Notes: generated by a model not told the origin, from the letters alone. A stretch of DNA of 64,000 nucleotides from Oceanobacillus rekensis (GCF_002153375.1 NZ_MTBQ01000003.1:186001-250000), one strand, 5' to 3'; positions 26,917 to 37,596 are shown, numbered from the stretch's first letter. Numbers and translations are program-made.

Positions 26917-27540
26917 TTAACCCACCATCCCCATCAAATATACAACTGTAAAGATAAATACCCAAACAACGTCGATAAAGTGCCAGTATAATCCGAACGT
27001 ATTATACTTAGGAGCATTGTAAAGACTTAATCCCCTCTTAGCATTACGTACCATTATAGCAATTAACCAACTAAGACCGAATACAACGTGTCCGCCATGG
27101 AATCCGACTAATGCATAGAATGCAGATCCAAATGCAGAAGAGCGGAATGTAAATCCATAGTCAGTAATATAATGAGCGAACTCATAAATTTCCAAACCTA
27201 AGAATGAGAGACCAAGTAATGCAGTAATTCCAAACCATAATTGCATCTTTTTAAAATTATTATTTTTCATATGGTAAATTGCATATACGCTTGTCAATGA
27301 ACTAGTTAATAACAAAAGGGTCATTAGGAACACAAGTTCCAGTCCAAATAAATCCTGTGAAGATGGTCCCCCTGCTGTTGAATTTCTTAAAGCTAGGTAA
27401 GTACCGAACAAACAAGCGAAGAGAACTGTCTCTCCACCAAGGAAAATCCATAAACCTAAAAATTTATGTTTTCCTTCCATTGTAGCCTTTGCAGGATCTT
27501 CTGGCATTGTTTCCGGGTTTAAGGAGTGATCATGACTCAT
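26917..27540 (-). CDS. ctaE: CtaE, cytochrome c oxidase subunit III
   Basis: 207 residues, five membrane helices (the short Gram-positive form rather than the seven-helix form). FLGLWIFLGGETVLFACLFG, then the conserved ALVGFHGGHVVFGLSW and YWHFIDVVWVFIFTVVYL. Structural subunit of the caa3 oxidase, placed one base after ctaD and three before ctaF. Confidence 0.95.
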   Translation of the reverse strand: MSHDHSLNPETMPEDPAKATMEGKHKFLGLWIFLGGETVLFACLFGTYLALRNSTAGGPSSQDLFGLELVFLMTLLLLTSSLTSVYAIYHMKNNNFKKMQLWFGITALLGLSFLGLEIYEFAHYITDYGFTFRSSAFGSAFYALVGFHGGHVVFGLSWLIAIMVRNAKRGLSLYNAPKYNTFGLYWHFIDVVWVFIFTVVYLMGMVG

Positions 27541-27541
27541 A

Positions 27542-29392
27542 TCAATCGGCCTCCCTTTCTAGTTCTTCTTTTGTAATATGGTATCCATGATCATCTTTCA
27601 ATGACCGGATCAACATACAACCTAAAGCAATAGCCATACCAGCATAGACTGCTATTAACCAACCTTTATGATCAACCTGATAAATGAAACCATATGATGC
27701 TATAGTGAAACCAAGTGTCATAATGAAAGGAAGTATAGTACCATTCGGCATATGGATTTCATCCACTGGCTCTGCAGGTGTCATTTTTCCTTTACCTTCC
27801 GTCTTTTCGATCCATAATGGGTCAAGTCCACGAACTAAAGGCAATTGTTTAAAATTATAATGTGCAGGTGGTGATGGGATTGCCCATTCTAATGTACGTG
27901 CATCCCACGGATCTGCAGGAGCTTTTTCACCTTTGACAGCAGTGTAAATGATATTAATCAGGAACACAATGACACCGAAGGTCATAAAGAATGCACCAAT
28001 TGTACTAATTAAGTTACCAGTATCAAGGCCTTGATTTTCTAAGAATACCCAATAACGACGTGGCATACCCATTAGACCAAGAAAATGCTGGATAAAGAAT
28101 GTTAAATGGAAACCGATGAAGAATGTCCAAAATGCCAGTTTCCCCATACCTTCATGAAGAATTCTTCCAAACATTTTTGGCCACCAATAATGCATCGCTG
28201 CCAAGATGGCAAAGACTACTCCACCTACAATAACATAGTGAAAGTGAGCAACAACGAAATACGTATCATGGTATTGATAATCAGCTACGGAAGAACCAAG
28301 CATAACACCAGTCATCCCACCAATGGTAAATGAAGGAATAAATGCTAAAGTCCAAAGCATCGCAGAGTTGATTGTAATGCTTCCCCCCCACAATGTTAAC
28401 AACCAGTTGAAAATCTTAATACCAGTTGGAACAGCGATTGCCATTGTTGCAACAGCAAAAATCGAGTTTGCTACAGGTCCCAATCCAACTGTAAACATAT
28501 GGTGAGCCCATACCATGAATCCAAGAAACGCAATTAGGAAAGTTGCAAATACCATTGCCGTGTAACCAAACAATCTCTTTTTAGCGAAGGTTGGTATAAT
28601 TTCACTGAATATACCAAATGCTGGCAAAATCAATATATAAACTTCCGGATGTCCAAATATCCAGAATAAATGCTGCCAAATAATAGAGTTTCCACCCAAG
28701 CCAATATCAAAGAATGCTGTGCCAAACATACGATCAAACATCATTAAGAATAGATTAACCGTCAATGCTGGAAAAGCAAACAGTATAAGAATACTTGTTA
28801 CTAATGTTGTCCAAGAAAATAATGGCATACGCATATAGGTCATACCGGGTGCACGCATTGTCACAATCGTAACAATAAAGTTAATCCCACCCATTAAAGT
28901 ACCGGCACCAGACAATTGTAGACCCATAACATAGAAGTCTACACCGTGTCCTGGCGATTGCACGGAAAGTGGTGCATAGTTAGTCCAACCTGCATCAGGT
29001 GCACCAGTAAACCAACTAAGGTTTAATAGAATACCACCTAAGAAAAATAACCAGAAGCCAAGTGAGTTCAGAAAAGGAAAAGCAACATCACGGGCACCGA
29101 TTTGCAGTGGCATCACATAGTTCATTAAACCTACTAAAATAGGCATCGCTGCAAGGAATATCATTGTAGTTCCATGCATTGTAATCATTTCATTGTACAA
29201 ACCTGCACTTATAAAATCATTCTCAGGTTTTATTAACTGAATTCGTATAAGAAGAGCTTCCAATCCGCCGAGCAGGAAAAAGAATCCACCACCGATGATA
29301 TATAAAATACCGATCTTTTTATGGTCTACGGTAGTTAGATAATCCCATAACACTGCGCCAAAGCCTCTCTTTTGAGTAGTTGCAATACTCAA
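27542..29392 (-). CDS. ctaD: CtaD, cytochrome c oxidase subunit I
   Basis: About 616 residues. Catalytic subunit with haem a and the haem a3–CuB centre: YNEMITMHGTTMIF (low-spin haem His), WIFGHPEVYILILPAFG (CuB His and cross-linked Tyr), WAHHMFTVG and HDTYFVVAHFHYVIVG (CuB and haem ligands). The usual K- and D-channel surroundings are present. The longest frame starts at ATG 29419, but its codons AAAGGGAGG are the ribosome site; TTG 29392, 8 nt after it, is the likely start and gives MSIATTQKRGFGAVLWDYLT. Operon with ctaC. Confidence 0.96.
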   Translation of the reverse strand: MSIATTQKRGFGAVLWDYLTTVDHKKIGILYIIGGGFFFLLGGLEALLIRIQLIKPENDFISAGLYNEMITMHGTTMIFLAAMPILVGLMNYVMPLQIGARDVAFPFLNSLGFWLFFLGGILLNLSWFTGAPDAGWTNYAPLSVQSPGHGVDFYVMGLQLSGAGTLMGGINFIVTIVTMRAPGMTYMRMPLFSWTTLVTSILILFAFPALTVNLFLMMFDRMFGTAFFDIGLGGNSIIWQHLFWIFGHPEVYILILPAFGIFSEIIPTFAKKRLFGYTAMVFATFLIAFLGFMVWAHHMFTVGLGPVANSIFAVATMAIAVPTGIKIFNWLLTLWGGSITINSAMLWTLAFIPSFTIGGMTGVMLGSSVADYQYHDTYFVVAHFHYVIVGGVVFAILAAMHYWWPKMFGRILHEGMGKLAFWTFFIGFHLTFFIQHFLGLMGMPRRYWVFLENQGLDTGNLISTIGAFFMTFGVIVFLINIIYTAVKGEKAPADPWDARTLEWAIPSPPAHYNFKQLPLVRGLDPLWIEKTEGKGKMTPAEPVDEIHMPNGTILPFIMTLGFTIASYGFIYQVDHKGWLIAVYAGMAIALGCMLIRSLKDDHGYHITKEELEREAD

Positions 29393-29431
29393 AGCATAAA
29401 CCTCCCTTTGATCTTTCATACCATATAATAT

Positions 29432-30484
29432 TTAGTTCCCAGCACTTTCCGGTGTAATTTCAGAAGGTTTCAATTGCATTAGGTATTCAGCAATACTATT
29501 TGCTTCTTCTTCAGAAACGCTAGGATACATACCTGTCATTTTATTGCCAGGTTTAATTGATTCCGGATCCATAATCCAATCAACAAGGTTTTCTTTTGTT
29601 GGTTCAAGAATACCAGCTACAGTTGAACGGTCACCAAAGTTCGTAAGGTTCGGTCCGGTTGCTGCTGGTGAAGATCCAATCGCATGACATCCCATACAGC
29701 TATTTGCCTCAAACAATTCCTGCCCTTCCTGTGCTACAGCATCAGCCGGCACTTCTTCGGGGTCAACGTTTTGCATGTCTGAAACCCATTGATCATATTC
29801 TTCAGGGCTTACTGCAATAACTTTAAAATCCATCAATGAATGTGAAGGTCCACAAAGTTCAGCACATTTCCCCCAATAAACGCCTTCCTCATGTGCTTCG
29901 ATAAACATCGTGTTCACGTTTTCCGGGTTAACATCCATTTTACCTGCGATGGTCGGAACCCAGAATGAATGAATAACATCCGATGAAAGCATGTTTAAGT
30001 ATACTCTTTCGCCAGTTGGTATATATAAGTCCTGACTTGTTACGATTTCTTCCCCGTCATAACTAAAATGCCACCAGTATTGGTTACCAGTAACTTCGAC
30101 ATTAATATGCTCACTTGCCTGTGATTCATCTGCTAAATCAAAAGTTGCTATCACAGTCGGTACCGCAATAATCAAAACAAGGAGAATTGGAATTACAGTC
30201 CAAATCGTTTCCAATTTGTGATTTCCTTCTACTTGCTTAGGAATGAAATCTTCTTGTCCCTTTTTCTTACGGAAGCGAATTAAAGCAATCACATAGATTA
30301 GCATTACAACTAAAAATACTCCAATCATAATCACCGTTGTAAGCAAAATCAAATCCATGGATTTATCCGCACCATATCCTTTTGGTTCAAGTGCTGTTAA
30401 ATTTTCTTTACCACAGCCAGCCAAAAACATAGTAATTATGGTAAAGAGTAGTAATGCTTTAGATTTCCCCATCCAACCTTTCAT
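29432..30484 (-). CDS. ctaC: CtaC, cytochrome c oxidase subunit II with fused cytochrome c
   Basis: 350-residue lipoprotein (signal peptide ending LFTIITMFLAGC). Two membrane helices, CuA domain with VIHSFWVPTIAGKMDV and the CAELCGPSHSLM ligand set, then a fused cytochrome c domain with haem motif CMGCH near residue 264 and a distal Met in KPGNKMTGMYP. The fusion defines the caa3 type. It donates electrons from cytochrome c to subunit I. Located 67 bp after ctaB; TTGTCC and TATAAG 16 bp apart in that gap may give it its own promoter. Confidence 0.96.
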   Translation of the reverse strand: MKGWMGKSKALLLFTIITMFLAGCGKENLTALEPKGYGADKSMDLILLTTVIMIGVFLVVMLIYVIALIRFRKKKGQEDFIPKQVEGNHKLETIWTVIPILLVLIIAVPTVIATFDLADESQASEHINVEVTGNQYWWHFSYDGEEIVTSQDLYIPTGERVYLNMLSSDVIHSFWVPTIAGKMDVNPENVNTMFIEAHEEGVYWGKCAELCGPSHSLMDFKVIAVSPEEYDQWVSDMQNVDPEEVPADAVAQEGQELFEANSCMGCHAIGSSPAATGPNLTNFGDRSTVAGILEPTKENLVDWIMDPESIKPGNKMTGMYPSVSEEEANSIAEYLMQLKPSEITPESAGN

Positions 30485-30551
30485 GTATTAATACCTCTCT
30501 TTCTTCTTGTTGTTTCCTTATATATATTAATTTTTTAAGGACAAGTAATAA

Positions 30552-31496
30552 TTAATTAAATATTGGCAATGTGACGATAATCATTAATGGAAATAGTAAA
30601 ATTAAATAGTTTAAAGAGTAAATGAATATCCAATTTGCCCATTTTAAATCATCTTTCATAAAGAACCCTTTAAAGCCAAGTACTAACCACCCCAGATTTA
30701 GTAGGGTTGCAATCACTGCAAACGTAATCCCTAATGATGGTAATAACAATAGTGGCAAAGGTAGTAGACAAGCGATATAGATGACAATTTGACGTTTTGT
30801 AAAGTTAAACCCGTAAACAACTGGTAGCATCGGGATCCCTGCTTCACGGTAATCGTCTGTCTTTTTCATAGCTAAAGCTAGAAAATGTGGTGTCTGCCAA
30901 ACAAACATGATTAAGAACATAACCATCGGTACGGTATGCATAGAAGGACTTATTGCTGCCCACCCAATCAGTGGTGGCATCGCGCCCGATAAACTGCCAA
31001 CGATGGTATTTAACGTATATCTCCGTTTGGACCATATTGTATATAGAACCACATAAACAAACCAACCAATAAATGCAAAAATAGCTGCTTGTACGGTGGT
31101 AAACATTAATATAGCCAACCCAATTGCAGTAGTAGTTAAACCAAGTATAAGAACCATTTTTAATGAAAAGAATCCTGTCACAGTTGGACGATTCTTTGTA
31201 CGGTTCATTTTCGGATCAATATCAACGTCATACCAGTTATTAATGATACATCCTCCAGCAATAACCAATGCACTTCCGAAGATCGTCAGCAGGAATGTGC
31301 CCCAATGATTGATAAAAGAGGAGTTAGTAAAATGAACTGCTAACAAGAATCCGGCAATGGTAATGATTAAGTTAGAGTTCACGATACCTATTTTGATAAG
31401 CGCCTTTATTTCTGTAAAAATCATAGAATATTTTTGCTTATTCGAAATAGTGGAATTTGTAATAATTTCTGAATATGGTGTTTCAACTTTATTCAT
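30552..31496 (-). CDS. ctaB: CtaB, protohaem IX farnesyltransferase (haem O synthase)
   Basis: 314-residue UbiA-superfamily prenyltransferase. The first Asp-rich motif NNWYDVDIDPKMNRTKNRP and the second, FLALAMKKTDDYREAGIPMLPV, are intact among about nine membrane helices. Converts haem B to haem O, the substrate of CtaA. Transcribed away from ctaA; upstream of ctaC. The hydrophilic N-terminal 25 residues are typical of the bacilli form. Confidence 0.95.
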   Translation of the reverse strand: MNKVETPYSEIITNSTISNKQKYSMIFTEIKALIKIGIVNSNLIITIAGFLLAVHFTNSSFINHWGTFLLTIFGSALVIAGGCIINNWYDVDIDPKMNRTKNRPTVTGFFSLKMVLILGLTTTAIGLAILMFTTVQAAIFAFIGWFVYVVLYTIWSKRRYTLNTIVGSLSGAMPPLIGWAAISPSMHTVPMVMFLIMFVWQTPHFLALAMKKTDDYREAGIPMLPVVYGFNFTKRQIVIYIACLLPLPLLLLPSLGITFAVIATLLNLGWLVLGFKGFFMKDDLKWANWIFIYSLNYLILLFPLMIIVTLPIFN

Positions 31497-31970
31497 TTTA
31501 TCCCCCCTTCAAAAATCCAATCAAAAAGACATGATAATAACCAGAATACCATGTAATATTCAGCATTCTGATATACAGTCTAATTGTACCATGGATTTAA
31601 TTAACATTCTAATTAACTTACTTATGCTATTTTACAACAAATTCCTTTATAATATGTGTCTAAAGTGTTACAGAATAGCAGAGTCCTAAAAGTCCGAACA
31701 AATATGTATTAAATTAGCCATGTTCCTCAATATGCTTGGAATGCACTGGGTCATTCCTATATACTATTTCTAGCAAATAAAGTAACTTATTGCAAGTCTT
31801 TTTTAAATTTGCATAGTGAAAACATGAATAAAACGTGATACTATTACAATTGTGTGTCCAATCGCTATTTATCAACTAATTTGATTGCATTAGGTTTAAC
31901 TTTAATATTAATATGAATCTATTGAAATGAATTCATCATTTTTTAATTATCAGAAGTGAGGCTATATAGA
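31497..31970. promoter_or_regulatory. Divergent ctaB–ctaA regulatory region
   Basis: Gene-free 470-bp AT-rich divergent spacer. Toward ctaA, TGATACTAT near 31839 is an extended -10-like element. A CtaB-side ribosome site GGGGGGA sits at 31498–31505. In B. subtilis this spacer is the target of ResD and CcpA; I cannot point to their sites here with confidence. Short plus-strand frames in the region are not credible. Confidence 0.4.
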
Positions 31971-32900
31971 ATGGTAAAATATTTAAAAGTATTATCTGTA
32001 ATATCAACAATTGGAATGCTTCTCATCTTACTTGGCGGAGCATTAGTAACAAAGACTGGTTCTGAAGACGGCTGTGGGGATAGTTGGCCACTATGTGAGG
32101 GTGAAGTTGTACCATCTGAATTTACTTTTGAAATGGTAGTTGAATTAAGTCATCGAGCTGTAACGGGAATTGTTGGTATTGCTGTAGTTTTACTAGCTGT
32201 ACTTGCATGGGTCAAAATTGGTCATATACGTGAAGTGAAATTCCTTTCATTTTCTTCTGTATTTTTCATTATACTACAGGCTCTAATCGGTGCTGCCGCT
32301 GTCATGTGGGGACAATCTGATTTTGTCCTTGCTGCCCATTTCGGTATTTCTTTAATATCATTTGCATCGGTATTTTTACTTATGTTATTAATATTCGAAT
32401 TGGACAAAAAGCTAGATACCGAAAAGCTGCATATTAAAAAACCTCATCGAATTGAGATATACGCTATATTTATTTATACGATGGTAGTTGTTTATACAGG
32501 AGCATTGGTAAGGCATACAGAATCCAATTTAGTCTGTGCGGATTGGCCATTCTGTTCGAATGGATCACCATTTGCATTTGCGGATTATAGTTTTAACCAA
32601 TGGACCCAAATGGGACATCGACTAGCTGCAGGTATTCTATTTATTTGGACACTATTACTAGCCGTTCGCATGATAAAGAACTATCGCAACAATAAAGTGA
32701 TGTACTGGGGATGGCTCATTACTTTTTCACTCATCTTTTTACAAGTATTCTTTGGAGCAATGATCATTTTTACCCTACTGAATCTTGGTGTAGCCTTAAT
32801 GCATGCGTTGGTGATTTCCATATATTTTGGTATGCTCAGCTATTTCATTCTATTGTCTACACGTAGTGCAAAACAGGAAAAAACAGGAAGCGATTTTTAA
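31971..32900 (+). CDS. ctaA: CtaA, haem A synthase
   Basis: Oxidises the methyl group of haem O to a formyl group, giving haem A for CtaD. About 309 residues, eight membrane helices in two four-helix halves. Paired cysteines in GCGDSWPLC and VCADWPFC and histidines in ELSHRAVTG, LAAHFGISL, MGHRLAAG and LMHALVIS give the four-His haem sites and disulfide of the family. ATG 31971 has GTGAGG 9 nt before it; the GTG 15 bases earlier lies in that site. Confidence 0.95.
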   Translation: MVKYLKVLSVISTIGMLLILLGGALVTKTGSEDGCGDSWPLCEGEVVPSEFTFEMVVELSHRAVTGIVGIAVVLLAVLAWVKIGHIREVKFLSFSSVFFIILQALIGAAAVMWGQSDFVLAAHFGISLISFASVFLLMLLIFELDKKLDTEKLHIKKPHRIEIYAIFIYTMVVVYTGALVRHTESNLVCADWPFCSNGSPFAFADYSFNQWTQMGHRLAAGILFIWTLLLAVRMIKNYRNNKVMYWGWLITFSLIFLQVFFGAMIIFTLLNLGVALMHALVISIYFGMLSYFILLSTRSAKQEKTGSDF

Positions 32901-32918
32901 ATTGCTTCCTGTTTTTTT
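32882..32918. terminator. Bidirectional terminator between ctaA and pycA
   Basis: AACAGGAAGC and GCTTCCTGTT arms with an AT-rich middle, followed by TTTTTTT on the plus strand; it includes the last codons of ctaA and lies just past the pycA stop. Confidence 0.88.
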
Positions 32919-32924
32919 GTTCTT

Positions 32925-35900
32925 TTATTCAAATTCGATTAATAAATCATTTACTTCGATTGTGTCTCCACCTACAACATGGATTTCTTTAATGACGCCT
33001 GAATATGGAGCTTGAATCGTCGTTTCCATTTTCATAGCCTCATTGGTTAACAAATGCTCGCCTTTCTCGACCGTATCACCTTTTGAACAATTAACGGAGA
33101 GGACTGTTCCTGGCATTGTCGCTCCAATATGTTTGTTATTTGACTTATCTGCTTTAGGTCTTGTAGAAATCAATGATTCGATACTTTTATCTCTAATAAC
33201 GATTTCACGTGATTGACCATTCAATTCAAAGTAGAAAACACGTGTACCATCTATTTTCGGCTTTGATATGGATAGAAGTTTAACAATAAGTGTCTTCCCT
33301 TTTTCAATTTCCACTTCAATTTCTTCTCCCAATTCCATTCCATAGAAGAAAGTCGGAGTATCCAATACAGACATATCGCCATATGACTCACAGAATTTAG
33401 TATAATCCATAAACACTTTCGGATATAACGCATGTGAAATCAAATCGAAACTAGTTATTTCGCGGCCCAGTTGTTCATATAATGTATCCCTTGATTGTTT
33501 AAAATCAATTGGTTCCAATAATTCTCCTGGGCGTACTGTAATTGCTTCTTTGTTTTTAAGAATTATCTTTTGCAATTTCTCAGGGAATCCCTGATAAGGT
33601 TGTCCAATATATCCTTGAGCAAATTCAATAACTGAATCCGGGAAATCAATTGATTCTCCCTTTTCGTAAACATCTTCCTCTGTTAGGTCATTTTGTACCA
33701 TAAACAGAGTCATGTCACCAATTACTTTGGATGAAGGTGTAACTTTAACGATATCCCCAAACATATCATTTACAGTGCGGAACATTACTTTTACTTCATT
33801 CCATCTACTTTCAAGTCCAACTGCTTTAGCCTGTTGTTTTAGATTACTGTATTGTCCACCTGGCATCTCATGTAAATAAATTTCTGTATGTGGTGATTTC
33901 ATTCCACTTTCAAAATCTTGATAATACTCTCTAATACCTTCCCAGTAATGGGAGATTTCTTCGTATGCCTCAACATCCACCTTAGGTTGTCGATCCTTGC
34001 CTTCCAGTGCATGATAAAGTGTTTGCGCACTAGGCTGAGAAGTTAAACCTGCCATTGGACCAGCAGCAACATCAACAACATCCACTCCAGCATCAATTGC
34101 CCTTGCATACGTATAAATACCATTTCCACTTGTATCATGTGTATGCAGATGTATTGGAAGATTCGTTGAATCCTTTAAGGTAGAAATTAGCTGATATGCA
34201 GCTTCTGGTTTCAACAAACCTGCCATATCTTTAATACCTAATATATGTGCACCAGAAGCTTCGAGTTCGATTGCCAGGTTTTTATAGTATGTCAAATCAT
34301 ATTTTTGACGACCAATGTCTAGAATATCGCCCGTATAACACATCGTTGCCTCAGCAATTTTATTATTTTCACGTACCGACTCAATTGCCAATTTCATTCC
34401 TTCCACCCAATTCAAGCTGTCGAAGATTCTGAAAACGTCAATTCCAGCATTGGAACTCTTTTCAACAAACTCCTGAATTAGATTATCAGGATAGTTTTTA
34501 TAGCCAACCGCATTACTAGACCGCAGTAACATTTGGAATAGAACATTCGGCATTTTATTACGTAATTTCAAAAGTCTTTCCCATGGATCCTCTTTTAAAA
34601 ATCTGTACGCTACATCAAATGTTGCTCCGCCCCACATTTCTACAGAAAATAGATTAGGCAGCATTCGGGAAGTCGGCTCCGCAATATGAACTAAGTCATT
34701 TGTTCGAACACGCGTTGCAAGCAACGATTGGTGTGCGTCACGGAAAGTTGTATCAGTAAGCATAACTTCTTTCTGATCCTTTAACCACTTGGTCAATCCC
34801 TCCGGACCCTGTTCATCTAATATTTGCTTCGTACCTGACTGTATCTTTTGATGATGGTCCACTTCAGGAATCAATAAAGGTAAGAAGGATGGCTTATCCT
34901 TTCTAGAGATTCCATCTACCCCATCAAGTGTTGTCTGGGCGATATACGTAAGCATTTTTGTACCCCGGTCTTTTCTTTTTGGAAAAACGAACAATTGCGG
35001 AGTTTTATCAATAAATGTTGTATCATACTGTCCTGATAAGAATTGTTCATGTGAAATAACATTTTCCAAAAAGTGGATATTCGTTTTAATACCACGGATT
35101 CTAAATTCCTTTAAATTTCTGACCATTTTGATTGCAGCTTGCTCAAATGTCAGCGCCCATGTAGATACTTTTACAAGAAGTGAATCATAATGTGGTGAGA
35201 TTACTGCTCCCTGATAGCCATTTCCTGCATCAAGACGAACTCCAAAACCTCCACCGGTACGGTAAGCATTGATTTTTCCTGTATCGGGCATAAAATCATT
35301 TAACGGATCCTCTGTCGTAACACGCGATTGTATAGCGTAACCACTAATTTTAATTTCTTCCTGTTTCGGTATAGCAATTGATTTGCTATGTAAGCTTAAT
35401 CCATCAGCTATTTTTAATTGAGATTGAACAATATCAATTCCAGTAATCATCTCGGTAATAGTATGTTCTACTTGTACACGTGGATTTACTTCAATGAAAT
35501 AAAACTCATCTTTAGTGACAAGAAACTCAACTGTACCCGCATTTATGTAATGCACATTTTTCATCAGCTTAACTGCAGCATTACAAATTTCCTCACGAAG
35601 TTCATCTGTCAATGATATGCTTGGCGCCACTTCTATTACTTTTTGATGTCTACGTTGAACAGAGCAATCTCTTTCATGCAAATGCACAATATTTCCATCC
35701 TTATCACCAAGGATCTGCACTTCAATATGTTTTGGATTTTCAATAAATTTTTCTAAATAAATTTCATCATTGCCAAATGCTGCTTTAGCTTCCGATTTCG
35801 CACGATTATAGCTTTCAGTTACTTCTTTTTCATCACGGACAATGCGCATACCACGACCGCCGCCGCCTAATGATGCTTTGATAATAATCGGATAACCATA

Positions 35901-36368
35901 CTCTTTACCAAATGCCTCAACTTCTTCAACCGTTGTAACCGCTCCGCCACTGCCCGGGATAATTGGCAGGTTAGCTTTAACTGCCTGTTCTCTAGCCTTA
36001 ACTTTATCACCAAACATATTTAAATGTTCGCTAGTAGGACCAATAAATATAATCCCCTCTTCTTCACATCGTTTTGCGAAATTTATATTCTCAGATAGAA
36101 AGCCATAACCTGGATGAATGGCATCAACGTTTACTTCTTTAGCAAGATCAATGATTCCTTCAATATCTAAGTATGCATCAATAGGCTTTTTACCTTTTCC
36201 TATTAAGTAAGCTTCATCAGCTTTAAAACGGTGAAATGATGTTGTATCTTCACTTGAATATACTGCAACTGTTCGTATATTTAATTCTGTACAAGCACGA
36301 AATACTCGAATAGCGATTTCTCCGCGGTTTGCCACTAGCACTTTATTGATATTTTTTAACTCTGCCAT
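32925..36368 (-). CDS. pycA: Pyruvate carboxylase
   Basis: 1147-residue biotin enzyme converting pyruvate and bicarbonate to oxaloacetate, replenishing the TCA cycle. N-terminal biotin carboxylase (VLVANRGEIAIRVFRAC; KASLGGGGRGMRIV ATP-grasp loop; VEFLVTKDEFYFIEVNPRVQVEHT), central carboxyltransferase (TDTTFRDAHQSLLATRVR; IHLHTHDTSGNG), allosteric PC domain, and C-terminal biotinyl domain with the biotin lysine in LLTNEAMKMETTIQAP. Full length for the four-domain form. The ATG is inside the last codons of ftsW with AGGTGG upstream, so translation is coupled. Confidence 0.98.
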   Translation of the reverse strand: MAELKNINKVLVANRGEIAIRVFRACTELNIRTVAVYSSEDTTSFHRFKADEAYLIGKGKKPIDAYLDIEGIIDLAKEVNVDAIHPGYGFLSENINFAKRCEEEGIIFIGPTSEHLNMFGDKVKAREQAVKANLPIIPGSGGAVTTVEEVEAFGKEYGYPIIIKASLGGGGRGMRIVRDEKEVTESYNRAKSEAKAAFGNDEIYLEKFIENPKHIEVQILGDKDGNIVHLHERDCSVQRRHQKVIEVAPSISLTDELREEICNAAVKLMKNVHYINAGTVEFLVTKDEFYFIEVNPRVQVEHTITEMITGIDIVQSQLKIADGLSLHSKSIAIPKQEEIKISGYAIQSRVTTEDPLNDFMPDTGKINAYRTGGGFGVRLDAGNGYQGAVISPHYDSLLVKVSTWALTFEQAAIKMVRNLKEFRIRGIKTNIHFLENVISHEQFLSGQYDTTFIDKTPQLFVFPKRKDRGTKMLTYIAQTTLDGVDGISRKDKPSFLPLLIPEVDHHQKIQSGTKQILDEQGPEGLTKWLKDQKEVMLTDTTFRDAHQSLLATRVRTNDLVHIAEPTSRMLPNLFSVEMWGGATFDVAYRFLKEDPWERLLKLRNKMPNVLFQMLLRSSNAVGYKNYPDNLIQEFVEKSSNAGIDVFRIFDSLNWVEGMKLAIESVRENNKIAEATMCYTGDILDIGRQKYDLTYYKNLAIELEASGAHILGIKDMAGLLKPEAAYQLISTLKDSTNLPIHLHTHDTSGNGIYTYARAIDAGVDVVDVAAGPMAGLTSQPSAQTLYHALEGKDRQPKVDVEAYEEISHYWEGIREYYQDFESGMKSPHTEIYLHEMPGGQYSNLKQQAKAVGLESRWNEVKVMFRTVNDMFGDIVKVTPSSKVIGDMTLFMVQNDLTEEDVYEKGESIDFPDSVIEFAQGYIGQPYQGFPEKLQKIILKNKEAITVRPGELLEPIDFKQSRDTLYEQLGREITSFDLISHALYPKVFMDYTKFCESYGDMSVLDTPTFFYGMELGEEIEVEIEKGKTLIVKLLSISKPKIDGTRVFYFELNGQSREIVIRDKSIESLISTRPKADKSNNKHIGATMPGTVLSVNCSKGDTVEKGEHLLTNEAMKMETTIQAPYSGVIKEIHVVGGDTIEVNDLLIEFE

Positions 36369-37540
36369 TTTATTCCACCTCTGTTATAGTTTATTGTAGT
36401 ATTGCTTTCATTTGACTTTGATTCTGCTGGTTGATTTTGCTGTTTCTTCACCGTCATGGCGATATTATTTAAAATCCCCATTGAAATAAGCATAATGAGA
36501 AGTGAAGAGCCCCCATAACTTACAAATGGTAGCGGAACACCTGTAATTGGTAATATACCACTAATAGCACCTAAATTTATGAATGCCTGTATGCCAACCA
36601 TGGAAGATATGCCAATAGCTAGCAAACTCCCAAAGCTATCATTACACTTTCTAGCTATGAAAATACCGCGTAATACAATGGTTGCAAGCATTCCGATTAC
36701 TAGAATTACACCTAAAAATCCTAATTCCTCTGCGACTATTGCCATGATAAAGTCAGTATGGGCTTCCATCAGATACCCTAGTTTCTGGATACTTTGACCA
36801 AGACCCTCACCGGTCATACCCCCAACACCGATTGCTAAATATGATTGAATCAGTTGATATCCATCTGAGTCGGGTGTTTCAAAAGGTTGATATGCACCTG
36901 TAAAACGTGAAAGCCTTTCATCCGTAATCATAAATGGAATTAATAGCAATGCAAGTATTACACCAATCCCGATTAATAGTGACAAGTGTTTCATACGAAT
37001 ACCTGAACTAAAAATCACAGAACAAGCAATAAGGAAAATAATTGAAGCACTACCGATGTCCGGCTGTAATACAATTAATCCTAAAATAATTGCTGTTAAA
37101 ACTAATGGTGGTAATACGCCCTTCGTAAATTCGCTGATGTATGCCTGCTTTTTGGAATAGATGGATGCGAGATACATGATCAGACCAAGCTTTGCAAACT
37201 CTGCCGGTTGCATTGTCAATGGACCTATTTGAAACCATGACTTTGCATTATTTACAGAATTACCAAAGATTAAAACGGCTACAAGTAGTAAAACGATTGC
37301 TAGAATGATAAACTTCATAAGTTTCTGATAATACCTATAAGGGAATATACTACAAAAGATAAACCCAAACATCCCTGTCCCAAACCAAATTAATTGCCTA
37401 AAAAAATAATGTGTACTTTCATTCCCTTCTACAACAGCAGTTACCATACTTGCACTATATATCATAACAATTCCAAAACCAGCTAAAAGTATGGGTGTGA
37501 TGATTAGTGTAAAATCATAATCTTTTAATTTCTGTATCAT
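36356..37540 (-). CDS. ftsW: FtsW (YlaO), SEDS peptidoglycan glycosyltransferase
   Basis: 394-residue SEDS-family protein with about ten membrane helices. SWFQIGPLTMQPAEFAKLGLIMYLA carries the conserved loop, LIVLQPDIGSASIIF the catalytic-Asp helix, and LGFLGVILVIG, NLGAISGILPITGVPLPFVSYGGSS the C-terminal signature. Together with PbpB it polymerises septal peptidoglycan. The ylaN–ftsW–pycA order matches B. subtilis, where this copy is ftsW and not spoVE or rodA. Overlaps the pycA start by 13 bp. Confidence 0.93.
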   Translation of the reverse strand: MIQKLKDYDFTLIITPILLAGFGIVMIYSASMVTAVVEGNESTHYFFRQLIWFGTGMFGFIFCSIFPYRYYQKLMKFIILAIVLLLVAVLIFGNSVNNAKSWFQIGPLTMQPAEFAKLGLIMYLASIYSKKQAYISEFTKGVLPPLVLTAIILGLIVLQPDIGSASIIFLIACSVIFSSGIRMKHLSLLIGIGVILALLLIPFMITDERLSRFTGAYQPFETPDSDGYQLIQSYLAIGVGGMTGEGLGQSIQKLGYLMEAHTDFIMAIVAEELGFLGVILVIGMLATIVLRGIFIARKCNDSFGSLLAIGISSMVGIQAFINLGAISGILPITGVPLPFVSYGGSSLLIMLISMGILNNIAMTVKKQQNQPAESKSNESNTTINYNRGGIKWQS

Positions 37541-37596
37541 CCTGCTACTCCCTACCTATAAATTATCAAGTTAGTTGAATAGGAATTTTCATTAGT

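Noticed and set aside
27542-29419. ATG 29419 as the ctaD start
   Set aside because: Its early codons form the AAAGGGAGG ribosome site for TTG 29392.
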